A stretch of DNA of 43,878 nt. Source: an uncultured Prevotellaceae bacterium (GTDB lineage Bacteria > Bacteroidota > Bacteroidia > Bacteroidales > Bacteroidaceae). Below the pieces are notes generated by a model. It did not search any database, had not been told where the DNA came from, and saw nothing but the letters and a program-made list of their open reading frames with translations. Position 1 is the stretch's first letter, and every line of letters begins with the position of its first letter. A program made the translations under genes and the position numbers. Positions 1 to 9,100 of this stretch are shown piece by piece. The stretch is taken from NCBI GenBank assembly GCA_900318915.1, contig ONMI01000039.1:1-43878 (forward strand). The letters are read 5' to 3'.

Positions 1-536
1 TAGCGTATCACCTTGCCGATGGGGTCGCCGCCGTCGGGAAAAAGGTTGTCTACCACGGTCTGGCCTAAGATGCACACCTTGGCACTCGACTTGATGTCGG
101 CGTCGGTGAACATCTCGCCTTCGGCCACGGTGAGCTGGCGTATCTCCAGATAGTCCTGGTTCACACCGTAGATGCTCGACGGCGTGTTGTTGTTGCCGTA
201 GACAAACTGACCGGCGGCCGTCACCGTGGGACTTACGGCACTCACATAGGTGCACTGGTCCTTGATGGCCTCAAAGTCGGCCAACTTCAAAGTCTCCATC
301 GACGAGGCGTCCTGGCGCACACCGCCACGCATGTCGGCACCGGGATTAATCATGATCATGTTGGAGCCCATCTCCGAGATGTTCGACTGAATGCTCCGCT
401 TGGTGCCCTGGCCGATGGCCAGCATCGTGATGACCGACGCGATGCCGATGATGATGCCCAGCGCTGTGAGAAACGAGCGCATCTTGTTGGCCGCAATGGC
501 ACGGAGGGCTATTTTCATCAGATTGGAATAGTTCAT
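1..536 (-). CDS. ABC transporter permease, MacB type (partial)
   Basis: This is the N-terminal part (about 178 codons) of a MacB-family permease; the rest lies beyond the window start. Translation from the ATG at 536 begins MNYSNLMKIALRAIAANK and continues into a hydrophobic segment at about residues 20-42 (FLTALGIIIGIASVITMLAIG), the first membrane helix that precedes the large periplasmic MacB_PCD domain. The periplasmic part visible here (ISEMGSNMIMINPG, SAVSPTV) matches that family. It starts 21 bp after the ATPase stop, so it is the last gene of a tolC-like > macA > ATPase > permease operon. In Bacteroidetes the ATPase and permease are often separate proteins, unlike the fused E. coli MacB. 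The predicted role is the inner-membrane, mechanotransmitting subunit of a tripartite efflux pump. The substrate cannot be told from sequence. Confidence 0.9.
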   Translation of the reverse strand, partial: MNYSNLMKIALRAIAANKMRSFLTALGIIIGIASVITMLAIGQGTKRSIQSNISEMGSNMIMINPGADMRGGVRQDASSMETLKLADFEAIKDQCTYVSAVSPTVTAAGQFVYGNNNTPSSIYGVNQDYLEIRQLTVAEGEMFTDADIKSSAKVCILGQTVVDNLFPDGGDPIGKVIR

Positions 537-557
537 CTTTCTCTTGCGTTTGATGGG

Positions 558-1310
558 TTATTCGTCGGTGTTGAGGGGCAGGGCGGCCAATCCCTCGGCG
601 GCCGACAGAATGTGATGGTTCTCCTCGTCGCTGATCACGCGACCGTCGCGAAGCATGATGTTGCGGCTCGAATAGTTGGCTATGTCGGGGTTGTGCGTCA
701 CGAAGATGATGGTGCGGCCCTCGGCATGCAGCTGCTGGAAGAGCACCAGTATCTCAAAACTGGTGCGGGTGTCGAGGTTGCCGGTGGCCTCGTCGGCCAG
801 AATCACGGCGGGGTCGTTCACCAGTGCACGGGCTATGGCCACACGCTGCATCTGGCCGCCCGACATCTGGTTCGACTTGTGGTAGAGACGGTCGCCCAGA
901 CCCACCGCCTCGAGGGCTTTTACGGCTTTGGCCTGCCGTTCACGGGCGCTCACACTGCTGTTGTACATCAACGGCAGCTCCACATTCTCCACACTGGTGG
1001 TCTTGGGCAGCAGGTTGTAGTTCTGGAAGATGAAGCCTATCTTGCGGTTGCGGAGCACGGCGCGCTGCGATTTCGACATCGTGCGAACCGACACACCGTC
1101 GAGATAGTACTCACCACGGGTGGGGGTGTCCAGACAGCCCAGCTGGTTGAGAAGGGTCGACTTGCCGGAGCCCGACTTGCCCATGATGGTGACAAACTCA
1201 CCTTCGTAGATCTTGAAGCTCACTCCGCGGAGCGCATGCACAGTCTCCTCGCCCACGATGAAGTCGCGGCGCACGTCCTGCAGTTCTATGACTACTTTCT
1301 TGTTCTCCAT
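558..1310 (-). CDS. macB: ABC transporter ATP-binding protein, MacB/LolD type
   Basis: A 250-aa cytoplasmic ATPase that should power the tripartite exporter. All nucleotide-binding motifs are present: Walker [10 protein letters not shown] at residues 44-52, the Q-loop FQNYNLLP near 95-102, the ABC signature [15 protein letters not shown] at 149-163, Walker B VILADE at 169-174 followed by the D-loop ATGNLD, and the H-loop in FVTHNPDIA. The sequence is typical of the MacB/LolD/FtsE branch, whose partners are MacB-type permeases. It lies 21 bp downstream of macA and 21 bp upstream of the permease gene, so co-transcription is almost certain. LolD (lipoprotein release) is the main alternative within this branch, but an adjacent MacA-like adaptor and TolC-like channel favour a MacAB-TolC type efflux or secretion pump. 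Confidence 0.93.
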   Translation of the reverse strand: MENKKVVIELQDVRRDFIVGEETVHALRGVSFKIYEGEFVTIMGKSGSGKSTLLNQLGCLDTPTRGEYYLDGVSVRTMSKSQRAVLRNRKIGFIFQNYNLLPKTTSVENVELPLMYNSSVSARERQAKAVKALEAVGLGDRLYHKSNQMSGGQMQRVAIARALVNDPAVILADEATGNLDTRTSFEILVLFQQLHAEGRTIIFVTHNPDIANYSSRNIMLRDGRVISDEENHHILSAAEGLAALPLNTDE

Positions 1311-1331
1311 GTCGGATGTCGCGCTGGGTGT

Positions 1332-2516
1332 TTACTTCTTTCGGTTGCGGTTGGGCGGTCCGGGAGCGAAGGGGCTGCGCTCGGTGTTGCCCTGCTGGGC
1401 GGCTTCCTCGTCGCCGCTGCTCACCTTGATCTCGCTCACGATGGTGGTGCCTTTCGTGATGCCGCTCACTATCTCGGTCTGGCTGCCGTCGGTCATGCCT
1501 GTCTTCACGGCATGGGCCTTCAGCGTGTTGCCCTCTATCGTCCACAGCTTGTTCTTGCCGTTGCAGTCGGCTATCTTCCATTCCTTGCCCACGGTCTCGG
1601 CGGTGGGGGTGAAGCGGAGCGCCTTGGTGGGCACGCACAGCACACCGGTCTTCTCCGAGGTGTAGATGGTTACGTTGGCCGTCAGACCGGGTTTCAGCTT
1701 CAGGTCGCCGTTGGGGGCGTTGATTACCACCTCGTAGGTCACCACATTGTTGGTGGTGGTGGCTTCCTGGCGCACCTGGGTCACCGTGCCCTGGAACTTG
1801 TCGTCGGGATAGGCGTCGACCGTGAAGCTCACACGCTCGCCGGCCCGCACGTTGCCGATGTCGGCCTCGTCTACATTCGCCACTACCTGCATGTTGGTCA
1901 GGTCCTTCGCTATCTTGAAGAGCTCAGGGGTGCTGAAACTGGCAGCCACCGTCTGTCCTTCCTCCACCGACTTGGAGAGCACCACACCGTCGATGGGCGA
2001 GGTGATGGTGGCATAGCCCAGGTTGGTCTGGGCGCGCTGCACCTGCTCCTTGGCCTGTTTCACCTGCTCGGTGGCCTGCCGGTAGGTGAGTTGGGCGTTC
2101 TCAAAATCGTCGGCACTCACTAAGCCCTTGTTCAGCAGCGTCTGATAGCGGTTGAAGTTGGCGGCCTGATAGTTGAGCGCGCTCTGCAGGCTCGAGAGGT
2201 TGGCCTTGGCGGTGTTGAGCTCACTCAGCAGGTTGGTCTTGTCGAGCTCGGCTATCACCTGCCCTTTCTTCACCACGCTGTTGTAGTCGACATATAGACG
2301 GCTCACGATACCCGATACCTGGGTACCCACCGTCACCGAGGTCACCGGCTCGATGGTGCCGGTGGCGGTGACGCTGTTCTGCAGATTGCTTTCCTCCACC
2401 TCCACGGTGTTGAAATGCACCACTTCCTTCTTCTTGTTGCCCGAGAGCAGCCAGAAGGCCACGGCTACAAGGGCCAACAGAATGACAAATACCCAAATCT
2501 TGCTGATCTTTTTCAT
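1332..2516 (-). CDS. macA: Efflux periplasmic adaptor subunit, MacA/HlyD family
   Basis: A 394-aa membrane-fusion protein linking the inner-membrane ABC pump to the outer-membrane channel. Residues about 8-26 form an uncleaved N-terminal membrane anchor (IWVFVILLALVAVAFWLLSG). A biotinyl-lipoyl-like half motif follows (TGTIEPVTSVTVGTQVSGIV), then an alpha-helical hairpin rich in Gln, Leu and Ala at about residues 95-165, the second lipoyl half (ITSPIDGVVLSKSVEEGQTV), and beta-barrel domains ending near residue 370. The C-terminal tail (RSPFAPGPPNRNRKK) is Pro- and Arg-rich. It lies 64 bp downstream of the TolC-like gene and 21 bp upstream of the ATPase gene. The hairpin length and the ABC partner favour MacA over the RND adaptor AcrA. 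Confidence 0.92.
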   Translation of the reverse strand: MKKISKIWVFVILLALVAVAFWLLSGNKKKEVVHFNTVEVEESNLQNSVTATGTIEPVTSVTVGTQVSGIVSRLYVDYNSVVKKGQVIAELDKTNLLSELNTAKANLSSLQSALNYQAANFNRYQTLLNKGLVSADDFENAQLTYRQATEQVKQAKEQVQRAQTNLGYATITSPIDGVVLSKSVEEGQTVAASFSTPELFKIAKDLTNMQVVANVDEADIGNVRAGERVSFTVDAYPDDKFQGTVTQVRQEATTTNNVVTYEVVINAPNGDLKLKPGLTANVTIYTSEKTGVLCVPTKALRFTPTAETVGKEWKIADCNGKNKLWTIEGNTLKAHAVKTGMTDGSQTEIVSGITKGTTIVSEIKVSSGDEEAAQQGNTERSPFAPGPPNRNRKK

Positions 2517-2580
2517 TATGTTTCCTGATTTGATGTTATCTTTTTTACAAACTGCCTATGGTTCTTGGTTGGTTGAGGTC

Positions 2581-3918
2581 TTATCGCTGATACAGTTTCA
2601 GCAGGTAGATGTCGAGTATGGTCAGGTATTTGCTCTGCAGTTCGTTCTGTTGGGCATTCACCAGATTGGTCTTGCCCGTCATTAGTTCCACGATGTTCTT
2701 CAGTCCGAGACGGAACTGCTCGCTCAGCAGTTCGTAACTGGCCTCCTGGCTCTTCGTGGCTTCACGGGCAGCCTTGAAGTTGCTTTGGTTGGTCATGCCT
2801 TCTATCCAATAGCCTTCTATCGTGTTGTAGAGGTTCTTCTCCTGCTCGCGAAGGTCGAGCAGGCTCTTCTCACGCTGCAGACGGGCCTTGTTGAGGGCCG
2901 TCTTGGCCTGGCGGTTGTCGAAGAGGGGGATGCTGACGGTGGCGCCTACACCCATGTCGAAATTGGTCTTGAGCTGTGAGCCCCACGAACGGTTGTCCAT
3001 CGAAGTGGTGTTGGTGGCCACCGTACCGTTTACGCCCACTGTGGGCAATTTGGCCGCCTTGGCTATGTCGATGCTTACCTCACTGCCCTCAATGGCCAGA
3101 CGGGCGCTCTGTATCTCCGGACGCGACTCCAGGGCGCGGGCGTAGACAGTGCTTAGGGCGGGTATCTCTTCCAGTGCCTGTGCGTCGGTATAGGTGGGAA
3201 CGGCTATCTCGAAGGCATCGGCTTCGGTCAGCTCCAGCACCTGGCGCAGCTGGAAGGTGTAGTTCTTCACATTGTTCTCGGCGGCCACTATGTTGTATTC
3301 GTCCTGGGCGCGCTGGGCGGTGAGCTGGGCCAGGTCGGCTTTGCTCATCTTGCCTACCTCTACCATGGCCTGACCGCGCTCCTCGTTCTTGCGGCTCGTG
3401 GCCAGACTCTGACGGTTCACCTCTATGGCCTCGGTGCTGTAGAGTATCTGCACGTAGAGCTTCACAATCTGCTCCTCTATCGTGCGGGCCATCGTCACCG
3501 AGTCAATCTCGGCCTGCTGGGCGCTGAGCTGGTTCAGCTTGATGGTGTTGCGGTTGCGGTTGCCGTTCCATACGGTCCAGTTGGCGTTGATGCCGTAGCT
3601 GCCGTTGTAGTACACCTTGTCGATGCTCGACTGCACATAGCCGTTGGCCACAGTGCTCTGACCCGATGAGACGAACGGACGGTACACCACATTCTGGTTG
3701 GTGCTGGCCGACAGCGAGGGGAGCAGGTCAGCGCGCGACTGCAGCACGTCTTCCTCGGCCGAGAGGCGGGTGATGCGGTTCTTTTTCAGCTGGATGTTGT
3801 TCTGCAGGGCATAGTCTATACAGTCTTGCAGGGTCCATTCACGGCCCGCGGTCTGGGCGTGGGTGGCGAGGGGGGCTGCCAATAGCAGCGTAAGTACCAG
3901 TAAACAAAAATGTTTCAT
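2581..3918 (-). CDS. TolC family outer membrane efflux channel
   Basis: An outer-membrane factor of 445 aa, the exit duct of the adjacent MacAB-like pump. The reading frame is open up to 3972, but the start at 3918 (MKHFCLLVLTLLLAAPLATHAQ) gives a clean signal peptide and sits about 20 nt after the predicted transcription start, so it is preferred. After the signal peptide come two OEP-type repeats: 'WTLQDCIDYALQNNIQLK' and 'LPSLSAS' in the first, 'PEIQSARLAIEGSEVSIDIAKAAKLPTVGVNGTV' type heptads in the second, then 'IPLFDNRQAKTALNKA'. The last part (QFRLGLKNIVELMTGKTNLVNAQQN) is the conserved equatorial region of TolC proteins. First gene of the minus-strand efflux operon. Confidence 0.92.
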   Translation of the reverse strand: MKHFCLLVLTLLLAAPLATHAQTAGREWTLQDCIDYALQNNIQLKKNRITRLSAEEDVLQSRADLLPSLSASTNQNVVYRPFVSSGQSTVANGYVQSSIDKVYYNGSYGINANWTVWNGNRNRNTIKLNQLSAQQAEIDSVTMARTIEEQIVKLYVQILYSTEAIEVNRQSLATSRKNEERGQAMVEVGKMSKADLAQLTAQRAQDEYNIVAAENNVKNYTFQLRQVLELTEADAFEIAVPTYTDAQALEEIPALSTVYARALESRPEIQSARLAIEGSEVSIDIAKAAKLPTVGVNGTVATNTTSMDNRSWGSQLKTNFDMGVGATVSIPLFDNRQAKTALNKARLQREKSLLDLREQEKNLYNTIEGYWIEGMTNQSNFKAAREATKSQEASYELLSEQFRLGLKNIVELMTGKTNLVNAQQNELQSKYLTILDIYLLKLYQR

Positions 3919-3942
3919 ATGAATTTTGCTTGTAATCTGCGA

Positions 3943-3973
3943 CAAAAATAGATATTTGGTCGATAAAATCAAA
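3943..3973 (-). promoter_or_regulatory. Bacteroidetes-type promoter of the efflux operon
   Basis: On the minus strand, TTTG (plus-strand 3970-3973) is followed by a 19-nt spacer and TATTTTTG (3943-3950). This matches the Bacteroidetes sigma-ABfr consensus TTTG / about 19 nt / TAnnTTTG. Transcription would begin near 3937, leaving a leader of about 20 nt before the ATG at 3918. The elements are seen directly; activity is inferred. Confidence 0.7.
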
Positions 3974-4086
3974 ATATTATAGCTGTTTTTCCACCTATTA
4001 ATGGAATATTATTTTGATTCTGTCGACCACCAAAATCGGTGTAAACATTATTTAACAAAAATGTTTGCCGAGCGGGGTGGCCCGCT

Positions 4087-4247
4087 CTATGATATAGTCT
4101 TCAGTCCTATGACCGATGCGATGAGCGTGGTGAGGAAAAACAAGCGCCAGAAAGTGGCCGGCTCCTTGAAGATGAAGATGCCCACCACCACGGCGCCCAC
4201 GGCTGCAAGACTTTCTCGGCGACTCCTTCCAAGGCGCTGCAAAGTTA
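4087..4247 (-). pseudogene. Remnant of a small multidrug resistance (SMR/SugE-like) transporter
   Basis: Reading the minus strand towards the stop TAG at 4087-4089 gives about 38 codons ending 'GIFIFKEPATFWRLFFLTTLIASVIGLK' (shown in part) then TIS. This is the C-terminal part of an SMR-family transporter: the 'FKEPATFWRLFF' loop and the last membrane helix. No start codon or first three helices are present. Upstream in the same direction the frame runs through a non-homologous stretch straight into a perfect -7 element TAACTTTG (plus-strand 4240-4247). This looks like an internal deletion that kept the promoter and the 3' end of the gene while removing about two thirds of the coding region. 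Functional SMR proteins are about 105-110 aa, so this is a relic. The identification rests on motif memory, not on an alignment. Confidence 0.6.
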
Positions 4248-4265
4248 CGCTTTTTTAGCAGTATA

Positions 4266-4303
4266 TAAAAAGGTCTTCGTGACAATTCTGTACACGAAGA
4301 CCT
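4266..4303 (-). terminator. Intrinsic terminator after the secreted-protein cluster
   Basis: A perfect 11-bp inverted repeat, AGGTCTTCGTG (4271-4281) and CACGAAGACCT (4293-4303), has an 11-nt loop and is followed on the minus strand by a run of T. It lies about 40 bp past the stop of the Omp28-like gene. Confidence 0.8.
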
Positions 4304-4340
4304 CTTTCTATTAGGGATGCGCCCTCAAAGGGGCGGCGGA

Positions 4341-6107
4341 TTATTTCACCACTTGCTTGCGGCCGTTGATGATGTAGAGACCCTTGGGCAGCTTGTCGCC
4401 GCTCATGCGGCGGCCCTGCAGGTCGTAGACCACCTGTTCCGAATCCTCGGCGTTGATGCTGCGGATGTCGTCGGTAGTGAAGTCGGCATAGCTCAGGGCG
4501 GCGGCGTTGGCCACTTCGCTGAGTGTAGCGTCGTTCTGGTCGTAGTCGTAAATCATGGCGATCACCTGCAGGTTGTCGAGCACATAGTCGGCGCGCAGGT
4601 CGAGCTGGCAGTCATAGCTGTAGTCGTTGCCGTTCCATTCCAGCACCTCGCCCCAGTCGCTGTTCACCTTGCGCACCACGTGCTGGTGAACGAAGTCGGG
4701 ACCGGCACCGGCCTGGGCACGGTCGTTGATGTTGTTCTCCACCAGATACACGGTGATGCGGGCGGGATTCACGGTGATGTCTTCCTTGGCGCGGTTGCCG
4801 CTCACATTCACCTTCACCACGTTTGCCTCGCTGTCAATCTCGGCCTTGAGGGTCAGCGACACGAAGGCGGGCTTCGACAATCGGAGGTCGATGACCGACT
4901 CCAACTGTGACAGCGAGCTCGGGTTGAATACGGGAGTGGAGGCGCCGCTGGTGGTCCAGCGGTCGGTCATCAGTGCCGGGGCGTAGGTGGAGCCGCCGGC
5001 ATTGAAGTACCATAGATACTTCGAGGCGCAGGGCACGGTGAGCCAGTCGGTGTAGTAGCCGGCATGGTGGCACAGTGCGGTGACACAGTTCTTGTACTTC
5101 TCCTTGTCGAGCAATTCGTGTATATAGGAGGCCACACGGGGGCAGTTGACGCACTCCTCGGTGGTGAACTCCTCTATGAGCACCATGCGCGAGTAGTCGT
5201 GCTGCACAATCTCGAACTGGTCGCTGGCCACATTGTCTTCCATGTTCAGGTCGTCGCCCTCATTCAGACCGGTGATGGTCACAATGAGATTGCCGGTGCC
5301 GGTCTGCTGGATGGAGGGAGATACCTCAAACGAGAAAGTCTTGTTCTCCTGGAAGTTGATAGTGCTGTCGATGTGGGCGGTGTAGGTCTCGTCGATGCCC
5401 TCCACACGGGCGGTCACGTCGAAACCGGTCACAGTCTGCACACCCATGTTGCGCACCTCGCCCGTAACGGTCATCTTGCCCTTGTCGATGATGTAGTATT
5501 CGGGGGCGTCGACCGAGATGAGGCGCAGGTTCAGCTTCGGAAGGTTGTCACCGTAGACAAGGCCTTCCACACAGAGCAGACCCTCGGCCGAGCGGTCGGT
5601 CCACTCACCGTCGCCGTGCTTCAGGAAGAGGGCGTTGGGGGTGGGGGTCAGGAAAACGGAGAGCCCCTGGTTCACAGAGGTCTGGTGGTAGGAGTAGCCT
5701 ATGTAGTAGCCGGTGGTGTTGGTGCCGTCCAGAGCAATGGCCTGGTTGAGCTCTATCTCGTTCCAGCCCTTTTTCACGCTGGCCTTGGCGATGCCGCCCT
5801 CGGCTATGTTGGCGCCGTCGAGCGTCTCTCTTACCCATACGCTCATGGTGTCGATGCCGATTTTCTGGGCCAGACCGGCGCGGATAGACTTGAGCTCATT
5901 GCCGGCGTTCACGTTGATGTCGCTGGCGGGCAGCCAGATGGCGCCGCTCACCCACACGTCCTTCTCCTGCGAGCAGAACTCCTTGTGGATGGAGGTGGAC
6001 ACCTCGCCGTTGCAGTAGCCGATGTTGAGGCCCGCAATTTGAGCGTTGCCCGCTGTACAAACAGCGAGCAACGCCAAAACGTTGAATATGAATTTCTTCA
6101 TCTTCAT
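4341..6107 (-). CDS. Omp28-related secreted/outer membrane protein with C-terminal sorting-like tail
   Basis: A 588-aa exported protein. Residues 1-23 (MKMKKFIFNVLALLAVCTAGNAQ) are a signal peptide; the ATG at 6101 is an equally good start two codons in. The middle region contains an Omp28-like thioredoxin-fold segment at about residues 310-400: 'VLIEEFTTEECVNCP' with a CxxC pair near 318-321, 'CHHAGYYTDWLTVP' and 'YAPALMTDRW'. N-terminal to it are beta-sandwich-like modules ('VTGEVRNMGVQTVTGFDVTA'). The last 30 residues (VVYDLQGRRMSGDKLPKG then LYIINGRKQVVK) are the C-terminal motif seen on many Prevotella surface proteins and thought to act as a type IX secretion or anchoring signal. It is the last gene of a three-gene secreted cluster, 6 bp after its upstream neighbour. 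The specific function is unknown. Confidence 0.82.
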   Translation of the reverse strand: MKMKKFIFNVLALLAVCTAGNAQIAGLNIGYCNGEVSTSIHKEFCSQEKDVWVSGAIWLPASDINVNAGNELKSIRAGLAQKIGIDTMSVWVRETLDGANIAEGGIAKASVKKGWNEIELNQAIALDGTNTTGYYIGYSYHQTSVNQGLSVFLTPTPNALFLKHGDGEWTDRSAEGLLCVEGLVYGDNLPKLNLRLISVDAPEYYIIDKGKMTVTGEVRNMGVQTVTGFDVTARVEGIDETYTAHIDSTINFQENKTFSFEVSPSIQQTGTGNLIVTITGLNEGDDLNMEDNVASDQFEIVQHDYSRMVLIEEFTTEECVNCPRVASYIHELLDKEKYKNCVTALCHHAGYYTDWLTVPCASKYLWYFNAGGSTYAPALMTDRWTTSGASTPVFNPSSLSQLESVIDLRLSKPAFVSLTLKAEIDSEANVVKVNVSGNRAKEDITVNPARITVYLVENNINDRAQAGAGPDFVHQHVVRKVNSDWGEVLEWNGNDYSYDCQLDLRADYVLDNLQVIAMIYDYDQNDATLSEVANAAALSYADFTTDDIRSINAEDSEQVVYDLQGRRMSGDKLPKGLYIINGRKQVVK

Positions 6108-6113
6108 TTCAAA

Positions 6114-9100
6114 TTATTTCAGAATGACTTTCTGTATCTTCACAGAACCGTCCTTCATCGTAGAGCGGATGATGTTCACACCGCTGGTGGGGCCGTTCTG
6201 GCGCACACCGTCGATGTTGAAGTACTCCTGGCTGGCCACATCTTCCATAGCGGGAGCCATGCTGATGCCCAGCTCGTTGAACTTCTCGTTGGTGTAGACG
6301 AACACGTCGTCCAGACGCAGCACATACTGACCTTCGCAGTCGTGGTGACGGTATACCAGATAGATGGTCTTGCCGGCATAGTCGTTCAGGTCGACAACGT
6401 GGTTGATCCAGCCGCCCACCATGGTATGGTCGGCGTTGTAGTCGCTCGGTATGTTGATGGTCTCTTCCACCAGCGGCTGATAGTTGGCGAGAATCGGGTC
6501 TACATTGCCCTCGTCCAGGCAGGAGATGTCTTCCACTACGTAGAAGCTGTAGTGCTCGGCATAGAGGTCGGGATGGAAGGCGCTGATGTAGTAGCTCAGC
6601 TTGGCACCGTCGGCAGGCACCTCGATGGCGGGCGAGAAGGTCCAGTTGTCAGGAGTGTAGGCGCCGTAGTAGGCGCTCGAAGAGGCGGAGCCAAGGCACT
6701 CGTGGCCGCTCAGCACGTAAGCGGGCATGTCGCCCCACAGGTTCCAACCCAGTTTCCAGCAGTCGCCGTCCATGTCGCGGTCGAAGATTCTCCAGCCATA
6801 GGCGTCGTCCTCGATGTCGCCGGCATAGATGATGCCCTTGCTGCCCTTTACGGTTCCTTCCACGGGAACGACTACTTCACCACCGGTGGTGTAGATAATC
6901 ACATAGCCGCTGTAGGTCTTGTCTTCATCGCAGGGCTCGCTGGGATAGAACCACAGCGTCACGTCCATCGTGCCCTGGAACTGTACCTGGTTGTACCAGC
7001 CCTCGGGAACAACACCGTAGAACGGGTCGCCGTCAATCTCGGCCTTGATGGAGTCTACGCTCAGCGTGGCGCTGCCGGCATTGTAGAGCTGCACGGTGGC
7101 GGTGGTGTAGTGGTTCGGACCCACATAGGTGGAGTCGAACTTCACGGTGCCCTGGGTGAGCAGTTCCACATTGTGCTCGGCGAAGTCTTCCACATGCAGG
7201 CGGATGTTCTTCACCTCGAAGCGGTGCTTGCCGTGGGTAACACCGTCACCGTTCTGGTAGAACTGGAAGTATACATGGTTGCCGAACCATTCCTGGGTGG
7301 GAGGAATGAAGGTGAGGAACTTGGCATAGGAGCCGCCGCTGTAGGCCTTGAAGGCGTCGGAGCTGGCGTCCTCGTCCTGACCGAACAGATATACCCAACC
7401 GGAGTTGTTGTTGCACTGGAAGTCTACCTGGGCTTTGTCATCGTACCAGTAGTCAATCTCATTCTCGGTTCTCGGAGCACCCCAGGTGTGGCCTTCCCAT
7501 GTGAGATAGCCAATCTTGCCCTCGGGAATGTTGAGCTTGATGTTCAGAGAGGAAGTGGCTTCTACCATGTCGCCGTCTTCCCAGTTGGCATTGTAGGCCA
7601 CACCGTCCTCCACCACGAAGGGATAGCTCGGGTCGGTGGTTATCTCCATATACTCCAGACCCTCGGTCACTACCTGGCTGAAGTCGGGCATGTCATACAC
7701 TCTTGCCTTCACGGCCACGGTGTAGGTACCGGCAGAGGTCTCCACGGTGATGGTGGCGGTCTTCTTGCCGGAAGTGGAGCTCGAGAAGGTGAGGGGGATA
7801 ATCATGTCCTGGAGCGAGGTGGCGGGCTGTACGTCGTTCACGTCGGCCTTGAACTCGTCGTTGTCGCTGCTGATGTTGGTCAGCGTCAAAGGATTGGCAC
7901 CGCGGTTCTGAATCACGATGTTCTGCGTGCCGCTCACGTTGTAGCCCGACTCGACAATGAAGTTGCCGAAGTCGATGCTCTCGGTCTTCACCTCGGCGGC
8001 ATCGGCGGGCAGGTCCTCGAAGTCGAGGCTCAGGCTGGTCAGATAGAGACCGTTGCTCTCAATGCCGGAGTAGTACATGCTCTGATGCTGGAAGCGCACG
8101 AAGTGGTCGCCGGGGGCCAGCTCGATGGTTCCGTTCATTTCGCCCTCTTGGGTCACGGCGAGTGCAGCGGCGTCGCTGTCAACGAAGTAGCCCGACAGCA
8201 CACCCCATGAATAGCGGAAGGAGGGGTCGTTCTTGTGGTAGCCCTCGAAGCTCAGCTTGCCGAGCTTGCCCTCGGGCACGGTCATATATACAAAGAGGTC
8301 GGAGGTGCCGGCGGCACCCTTCAGACCGGAGACGGCGGCTGTCTTGCCGTCGAGCTCACCCATCTCGAAGGGATAGTCCACAGAGGTGTTGAAGGTGAGG
8401 TCACCATTCTTCACAATGGCCGAGTAGTCGGGCAGCGGGTCTATCGCTCCGGTGAGCGACACCACGAAGCTGCCGTCTTCAGTGCCGCAGTCGTAGTAGA
8501 CCACAGCATTGGCCTCTACTTCCTCGGCGGGCTCGGTGGCCGACATCTCGAAGGTAATCATCTGGTACGACAGACCGGGAATAATACCGGCTGCCTCGCT
8601 ACGGATCACACCCTCGGGGTCGCTCTCCACCTCAACGGCAAAGTCTACCTCGCCCTTACCGATGTTCACCAGCGGTATGCTCTTCTGAACGGCGGGGGTG
8701 TTGGGGAAGGTGCTGCCCATGTCGACGGCGTCGTTGAAGCACACCAGGTCGCCGCTCTCTCTCGGGATGCAAATCACGATGCGGCGGTAGGAGGTGACCA
8801 GACCGTACGACTGGCCGCCGCTGGGCATGTACTCGGAGAGTCCTACCACCTGCTCGGTGGTGAGCTTCTCAAAGTCGCCCTCTACGTGGAACACGAGCTC
8901 GTCGTCGGGAATCAGCGTACCGGTCTCGGTGAGCTGGCCGCAGGAGAGCAGACCCACATAGTAGTTGTAGATTGAACCGGCCACGGTACCGTTCTCAAAA
9001 ACGGTCGAGGTGGGGATGGTGATGGTCTTGGTCGCCTCGTCGTAGACACCGCTGAAGTCGATGTCAAGGCTCGGCGAGTAGTCGGCCGGATTGTACAGAT

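Noticed and set aside
612-2123. A 503-aa plus-strand open frame
   Set aside because: Shadow of the macA and macB ATPase genes, which carry unmistakable motifs.
5064-8210. A 1048-aa open frame on the plus strand
   Set aside because: It lies antisense to two secreted-protein genes with signal peptides and family motifs; its His/Val/Gly-rich composition is the usual reflection of a GC-rich gene on the other strand.
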